From Sipunculus nudus (lineage: Eukaryota > Annelida > Sipuncula > Golfingiida > Sipunculidae), in contig CM049315.1 in assembly GCA_026874595.1 (NCBI GenBank), positions 64,975,389-65,039,388 of the forward strand: a DNA stretch of 64,000 bases, read 5' to 3'. Positions 57,269 through 64,000 of the stretch are shown here, piece after piece. Within the stretch, counting starts at the first letter, position 1. Each line of letters opens with the position of its first letter. A program made the position numbers and the translations under genes. The notes below the pieces were generated by a model. The model did no database searches. It saw only the letters and a list, made by a program, of their open reading frames with translations, and was not told the DNA's origin.

Positions 57269-60200
57269 CTGCCCACACTGCCCCTCTCATGTTTCTCCTT
57301 GCTTCTTCCTGCTCACACTGCCCCTCTCATGTTTCTCCTTGCTTCTTCCTGCTCACACTGCCCCTCTCATGTTTCTCCTTGCTTCTTCCTGCTCACACTG
57401 CCCCTCTCATGTTTCTCCTTGCTTCTTCCTGCTCACACTGCCCCTCTCATGTTTCTCCTTGCTTCTTCCTGCTCACACTGCCCCTCTCATGTTTCTCCTT
57501 GCTTCTTCCTGCTCACACTGCCCCTCTCATGTTTCTCCCTGCTTCTTCCTGCTCACACTGCCCCTCTCATGTTTCTCCTTGCTTCTTCCTGCTCACACTG
57601 CCTGTCTCATGTTTCTCCTTATTTCTTCCTGCTCACACTGCCCCTCTCATGTTTCTCCCTGCTTCTTCCTGCTCACACTGCCCCTCTCATGTTTCTCCCT
57701 GCTTCTTCCTGCTCACACTGCCCCTCTCATGTTTCTCCTTGCTTCTTCCTGCTCACACTGCCCCTCTCATGTTTCTCCCTGCTTCTTCCTGCTCACACTG
57801 CCCCTCTCATGTTTCTTCTTGCTTCTTCCTGCTCACACTGCCCCTCTCATTTTCTCCCTGCTTCTTCCTGCTCACACTGCCCCTCTCATGATTCTCCTTG
57901 CTTCTTCCTGCTCACACTGCCCCTCTCATGTTTCTCCCTGCTTCTCCCTGCTCACACTGCCCCTCTCATGTTTCTCCTTGCTTCTTCCTGCTCACACTGC
58001 CCCTCTCATGTTTCTCCCTGCTTCTTCCTGCTCACACTGCCCCTCTCATGTTTCCCCTTGCTTCTTCCTGCTCACACTGCCCCCATCATGTTTCTCCCTG
58101 CTTCTTCCTGCTCACACTGCCCCTCTCATGTTTCTCCCTGCTTCTTCCTGCTCACACTGCCCCTCTCATGTTTCTCCCTGCTTCTTCCTGCTCAAACTGC
58201 CCCTCTCATGTTTCTCCCTGCTTCTTCCTGCTCACACTGCCCCTCTCATGTTTCTCCCTGCTTCTTCCTGCTCACACTGCCCCTCTCATGTTTCTCCCTG
58301 CTTCTTCCTGCTCAAACTGCCCCTCTCATGTTTCTCCCTGCTTCTTCCTGCTCACACTGCCCCCATCATGTTTCTCCCTGCTTCTTCCTGCTCACACTGC
58401 CCCTCTCATGTTTCTCCCTGCTTCTTCCTGCTCACACTGCCCCTCTCATGTTTCTCCCTGCTTCTTCCTGCTCAAACTGCCCCTCTCATGTTTCTCCCTG
58501 CTTCTTCCTGCTCACACTGCCCCCATCATGTTTCTCCCTGCTTCTTCCTGCTCACACTGCCCCTCTCATGTTTCTCCCTGCTTCTTCCTGCTCACACTGC
58601 CCCTCTCATGTTTCTCCCTGCTTCTTCCTGCTCAAACTGCCCCTCTCATGTTTCTCCCTGCTTCTTCCTGCTCACACTGCCCCTCTCATGTTTCTCCCTG
58701 CTTCTTCCTGCTCACACTGCCCCTCTCATGTTTCTCCCTGCTTCCTCCTGCTCACACTACCCCTCTCATGTTTCTCCCTGCTTCCTCCTGCTCACACTGC
58801 CCCTCTCATGTTTCTCCCTGCTTCCTCCTGCTCACACTGCCCCTCTCATGTTTCTCCCTGCTTCCTCCTGCTCACACTGCCCCTCTCATGTTTCTCCCTG
58901 CTTCCTCCTGCTCACACTACCCCTCTCAGGTTTCTCCCTGCTTCTTCCTGCTCACACTGCCTCTCTCATGTTTCTCCCTGCTTCTTCCTGCTTGCACCCC
59001 CCTCTCATGTTTCTCCCTGCTTCTTCCTGCTCACACTGCCCCTCTCATGTTTCTCCCTGCTTCTTCCTGCTCACACTGCCCCTCTCATGTTTCTCCCTGC
59101 TTCCTCCTGCTCACACTGCCCCTCTCATGTTTCTCCCTGCTTCTTCCTGCTCACACTGCCCCTCTCATGTTTCTCCTTGCTTCTTCCTGCTTGCACCCCC
59201 CTCTCATGTTTCTCCCTGCTTCTTCCTGCTCACACTGCCCCTCTCATGTTTCTCCCTGCTTCTTCCTGCTCACACTGCCTCTCTCATGTTTCTCCCTGCT
59301 TCCTCCTGCTCACACTACCCCTCTCATGTTTCTCCCTGCTTCTTCCTGCTCACACTGCCTCTCTCATGTTTCTCCCTGCTTCTTCCTGCTTGCACCCCCC
59401 TCTCATGTTTCTCCCTGCTTCTTCCTGCTCACACTGCCCCTCTCATGTTTCTCCCTGCTTCTTCCTGCTCACACTGCCCCTCTCATGTTTCTCCCTGCTT
59501 CCTCCTGCTCACACTGCCCCTCTCATGTTTCTCCCTGCTTCTTCCTGCTCACACTGCCCCTCTCATGTTTCTCCTTGCTTCTTCCTGCTTGCACCCCCCT
59601 CTCATGTTTCTCCCTGCTTCTTCCTGCTCACACTGCCCCTCTCATGTTTCTCCCTGCTTCTTCCTGCTCACACTGCCCCTCTCATGTTTCTCCTTGCTTC
59701 TTCCTGCTTGCACCCCCCTCTCATGTTTCTCCCTGCTTCCTCCTGCTCACACTGCCTCTCTCATGTTTCTCCTTGCTTCTTCCTGCTCACACTGCCCCTC
59801 TCATGTTTCTCCTTGCTTCTTCCTGCTTGCACCCCCCTCTCATGTTTCTTCCTGCTCCCTCCTGCTCACACTGCCTCTCTCATGTTTCTCCTTGCTTCTT
59901 CCTGCTTGCACCCCCCTCTCATGTTTCTCCCTGCTTCTTCCTGCTCACACTGCCCCTCTCGTGTTTCTCCCTGCTTCTTCCTGCTCACACTGCCCCTCTC
60001 ATGTTTCTCCCTGCTTCCTCCTGCTCACACTGCCCCTCTCATGTTTCTCCTTGCTTCTTCCTGCTCACACTGCCCCTCTCATGTTTCTCCCTGCTTCTTC
60101 CTGCTCATACTGCCCCTCTCATGTTTCTCCCTGCTTCTTCCTGCTCATACTGCCCCTCTCATGTTTCTCCCTGCTTCCTCCTGCTCACACTGCCCCTCTC

Positions 60201-62489
60201 ATGTTTCTCCCTGCTTCTTCCTGCTCACACTGCCCCTCTCATGTTTCTCCTTGCTTCTTCCTGCTCACACTGCCCCTCTCATGTTTCTCCTTGCTTCTTC
60301 CTGCTTGCACCCCCCTCTCATGTTTCTCCTTGCTTCTTCCTGCTCACACTGCCCCTCTCATGTTTCTCCCTGCTTCCTCCTGCTCACACTGCCCCTCTCA
60401 TGTTTCTCCCTGCTTCTTCCTGCTTGCACCCCCCTCTCATGTTTCTCCCTGCTTCCTCCTGCTCACACTGCCCCTCTCATGTTTCTCCCTGCTTCTTCCT
60501 GCTCACACTGCCCCTCTCATGTTTCTCCTTGCTTCTTCCTGCTCACACTGCCCCTCTCATGTTTCTCCTTGCTTCTTCCTGCTCACACTGCCCCTCTCAT
60601 GTTTCTCCTTGCTTCTTCCTGCTCACACTGCCCCTCTCATGTTTCTCCTTGCTTCTTCCTGCTTGCACCCCCCTCTCATGTTTCTCCCTGCTTCTTCCTG
60701 CTCACACTGCCCCTCTCATGTTTCTCCCTGCTTCTTCCTGCTCACACTGCCCCTCTCATGTTTCTCCTTGCTTCTTCCTGCTCACACTGCCCCTCTCATG
60801 TTTCTCCTTGCTTCTTCCTGCTTGCACCCCCCTCTCATGTTTCTCCCTGCTTCTTCCTGCTCACACTGCCCCTCTCATGTTTCTCCTTGCTTCTTCCTGC
60901 TCACACTGCCCCTCTCATGTTTCTCCTTGCTTCTTCCTGCTTGCACCCCCCTCTCATGTTTCTCCCTGCTTCTTCCTGCTCACACTGCCCCTCTCATGTT
61001 TCTCCCTGCTTCCTCCTGCTCACACTGCCCCTCTCATGTTTCTCCCTGCTTCTTCCTGCTTGCACCCCCCTCTCATGTTTCTCCCTGCTTCCTCCTGCTC
61101 ACACTGCCCCTCTCATGTTTCTCCCTGCTTCTTCCTGCTCACACTGCCCCTCTCATGTTTCTCCTTGCTTCTTCCTGCTCACACTGCCCCTCTCATGTTT
61201 CTCCTTGCTTCTTCCTGCTTGCACCCCCCTCTCATGTTTCTCCCTGCTTCCTCCTGCTCACACTGCCCCTCTCATGTTTCTCCCTGCTTCTTCCTGCTCA
61301 CACTGCCCCTCTCATGTTTCTCCTTGCTTCTTCCTGCTTGCACCCCCCTCTCATGTTTCTCCCTGCTTCTTCCTGCTCACACTGCCCCTCTTATGTTTCT
61401 CCTTGCTTTTTCCTGCTCACACTGCCCCTCTCATGTTTCTCCTTGCTTCTTCCTGCTTGCACCCCCCTCTCATGTTTCTCCCTGCTTCTTCCTGCTCACA
61501 CTGCCCCTCTCATGTTTCTCCTTGCTTCTTCCTGCTCACACTGCCCCTCTCATGTTTCTCCTTGCTTCTTCCTGCTTGCACCCCCCTCTCATGTTTCTCC
61601 CTGCTTCTTCCTGCTCACACTGCCCCTCTCATGTTTCTCCCTGCTTCCTCCTGCTCACACTGCCTCTCTCATGTTTCTCCTTGCTTCTTCCTGCTTGCAC
61701 CCCCCTCTCATGTTTCTCCCTGCTTCCTCCTGCTCACACTGCCCCTCTCATGTTTCTCCTTGCTTCTTCCTGCTCACACTGCCCCTCTCATGTTTCTCCC
61801 TGCTTCTTCCTGCTCACACTGCCCCTCTCATGTTTCTCCCTGCTTCTTCCTGCTCACACTGCCCCTCTCATGTTTCTCCCTGCTTCCTCCTGCTCACACT
61901 GCCTCTCTCATGTTTCTCCCTGCTTCTTCCTGCTCACACTGCCCCTCTCATGTTTCTCCCTGCTTCCTCCTGCTCACACTGCCCCTCTCATGTTTCTCCT
62001 TGCTTCTTCCTGCTTGCACCCCCCTCTCATGTTTCTCCCTGCTTCCTCCTGCTCACACTGCCCCTCTCATGTTTCTCCTTGCTTCTTCCTGCTTGCACCC
62101 CCCTCTCATGTTTCTCCCTGCTTCTTCCTGCTCACACTGCCCCTCTCATGTTTCTCCCTGCTTCTTCCTGCTCACACTGCCCCTCTCATGTTTCTCCTTG
62201 CTTCTTCCTGCTTGCACCCCCCTCTCATGTTTCTCCCTGCTTCCTCCTGCTCACACTGCCTCTCTCATGTTTCTCCCTGCTTCTTCCTGCTTGCACCCCC
62301 CTCTCATGTTTCTCCCTGCTTCTTCCTGCTCACACTGCCCCTCTCATGTTTCTCCCTGCTTCTTCCTGCTCACACTGCCCCTCTCATGTTTCTCCCTGCT
62401 TCCTCCTGCTCACACTGCCTCTCTCATGTTTCTCCTTGCTTCTTCCTGCACACACTGCCCCTCTCATGTTTCTCCTTGCTTCTTCCTGG
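57269..62489 (+). repeat. 5.2-kb minisatellite, 40-bp unit, ~130 copies
   Basis: The basic unit is GCTCACACTGCCCCTCTCAT followed by GTTTCTCCTTGCTTCTTCCT. Variants include CCCTGCTTC, CCTCCT, 'ctcaaactgc', 'ccccatcatg' and a 39-bp form with TTGCACCCCCC. The plus strand is pyrimidine-rich. The unit has no stop in any forward frame, and 40 is not a multiple of 3, so all three frames stay open for kilobases. The apparent proteins of up to 1,854 residues are a consequence, not genes. The array is antisense to NOMO within its upstream intron. Confidence 0.95.
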
Positions 62490-63190
62490 ATCTGCTACCA
62501 TTTTCTGCTACATATGAGGCATTTCCACTCCTCTAACTTCCTGTCTTCATTAATGTTAAAAGTAAAATTGGAGCTGCATGGCCACTTCTTGAAAGTTTTT
62601 GGGTTACTGCTTTATAATTTACTTTTTGTTTTGACATCATGCCATTTCCAACGAAATTTGGCCATGTGTAATGGTGCCAATAATATATCAAACATCTCAT
62701 TCTTCTCTCTCTAATCTCCTGTCCTAGTTCCTGCCTCCTGTCTCTTCCTCAGCTCTCTGATCTAAAGACCACTTCTGCTCTCATTCCCTAACCCCCCCCC
62801 CCCCCCCATCAGGAACTGGTCTCCCTTTATAATATTCCCTAGCTCTAGTGTTTTCCTTACTAAAATTATCACACTTTTTGGCTTACATGAATTCAATCAA
62901 AACAGTACTGTGTGTCCAATGTGTCAACGGCTGAATGTGTTCATGTCTGACACCTTATTAATTATGATCAGGCAATTAAAAGCTGCCAGTTACCGGAATT
63001 GTTACATAATGGAAAATCTGGGATAAACTTATTCCCTACTTAACTGTATAACCATACCTCTAAAAACATAATATTATACCTTGTAATTAATAATAATAAA
63101 AATAATCTGCAATATCAGCAAAAGATTGGTTTACCTAATCATAATGCTTATTATCTAGTTCAATATGCAAAATACAACATGGTCCCTAGG
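62490..63190. other. Intron, no gene
   Basis: It includes a poly-C tract at 62792-62807 and AT-rich filler. Nothing else is recognised. Confidence 0.55.
62792..62807 (+). repeat. Poly-C tract (16 C)
   Basis: A pure C run. Confidence 0.8.
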
Positions 63191-64000
63191 CTGCTGTAGG
63201 GTGCTACATGCTCACAAAATATAGGTCACAGTTTCAAAGAAGACTTTACAGGGCCCTCCTTGGATCTTACTCAAATTTAATTAGATGTTTCTAGGTCCAA
63301 CTGCTACAATTTGTGCCGTTTAACCTATAGGGTGATAAAATCATTTTCTTTCACATAACTCACAGAATATAGTCACAAAGACCTTATTTCAGGTTTCCAA
63401 GGAATTTTTACAGGGACCTCCCTGGATCTTAAATGAGAAGTTTACATACCCAAGTGTGACAAATTGCGCCAATCTGACACATCAGGTGCTCAAATCCTGT
63501 TCTTTCACATATCTTGCAGAATATAGGTCACAGTGACCTTATTTCTGTCATCCAAGGAGACATTACAATAACCTCAATTTACATAAAGTAAGATGTTTCT
63601 GAAGCCAACATTTTCGATTAAGGCCATGTAGGATCATTGTAGGTGCTCAAAATTAGGTTTTCGGCTCATAGCTCACAGCTAGTATATAGGTTATCATGAG
63701 CTAATCTCAGGTGTTGAAGGAGATTTGCCCAAGACCTTAAAGTTTAAGTGAGAAGGTTTTAGGTCCAACCATTATGATGTGGTATTAGAAGGTTCAAGGG
63801 CTTACGGATACATTTTGTGCCCTGTCTGACTGTCTGGGTGCTAAAAATCATGCCTTTTTTCTATAGCTTGCAAAATATAAGTCACAGTGACCTAATTCAA
63901 GGTTTTCAAGGACATTTGCCCAGGACCTCCTTGAATATTATGTTAGAAGATTCTAGGTCTAATGGGTACAATTTGTGCCTTGTCTGACTCTCTGGGTGAT
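63190..64000 (+). repeat. ~150-190-bp diverged tandem units
   Basis: About five units share 'cacagaatatagg/tcac', 'caggtttccaagga', 'acctccctggat', 'tctaggtccaac' and 'acaatttgtgcc', running off the window. They are related to 50390-51350 and to the family-B core. Confidence 0.75.

Noticed and set aside
56940-57290. 116-residue minus-strand frame as an upstream NOMO exon
   Set aside because: No NOMO motif. It runs across a Tigger-like end motif and into the minisatellite.
57269-62489. CRISPR-like array
   Set aside because: The 40-bp units are contiguous, with no unique spacers, and the genome is animal.
57150-62714. Apparent 1,539-1,854-residue proteins on the plus strand
   Set aside because: They are the three frames of a stop-free 40-bp minisatellite; the repeat sequence, not coding constraint, keeps them open. 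No domain is present outside the repeats.

Overview
This window is intergenic-free eukaryotic DNA, almost certainly from a marine mollusc (a bivalve is my best guess). It is AT-rich, intron-dominated and full of dispersed repeats of the kind common in mollusc genomes: the TGACCTTGACCTTTGACC family, tandem-cored helitron-like elements, tRNA-derived SINEs, and Tigger and hAT DNA transposons. The organism call is an inference. There is no sign of prokaryotic gene organisation.

One host gene is visible. It lies on the minus strand and spans the window from 54893 down to 2527: eight internal exons of a nodal-modulator (NOMO) homologue, an ER-lumenal membrane-anchored protein of the BOS (nicalin-NOMO-TMEM147) part of the multipass translocon. 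The eight exons (54804-54893, 54180-54236, 47093-47292, 45261-45438, 25479-25620, 21806-21873, 18451-18520, 2527-2663) join in perfect phase into 314 continuous codons with consensus GT/AG borders. Both ends of the gene lie outside the window. The remaining ~63 kb is intron.

The most unusual feature is at the fifth exon seen here. A 24-bp tandem array (25621-26258) is a multiplied copy of that exon's own intron/exon junction. It gives 27 in-register 3' splice acceptors, and the array reads open in the NOMO frame. Only the outermost acceptor keeps a long poly-T tract, so the array could be exonic (up to 208 added residues of an AVISVDFQ-type octapeptide).

Intron layout, left to right: a 1.4-kb repeat duplicated at 30-1410 and 13160-14955; a helitron-like family-B element (7187-11340) with a family-A element nested inside it (7358-8969); further dispersed repeats, a 181-bp array (17810-18290) and a 52-bp array (19435-20480); a SINE (27400-27700); a three-layer nest at 27880-32935 (family A, then a 5-bp-TSD hAT-like element, then family A again); a Tigger fragment cut by a degenerate hAT element (33802-38055); a repeat block hit successively by family B (39653-40752), a SINE (40794-41028) and a nearly intact Tigger (41040-43635) whose transposase has a single in-frame stop; a 1.56-kb TIR element with 25-bp perfect ends (51676-53237); and a 5.2-kb 40-bp minisatellite (57269-62489) with no stop codon in any forward frame, which creates very long but spurious reading frames.

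Families A and B share one architecture: a 5' subterminal motif, a tandemly repeated core, and a 3' terminal hairpin whose right arm is complementary to the 5' motif, with insertion in A-runs and no target duplication. This resembles non-autonomous Helentron (HINE/DINE-like) elements.
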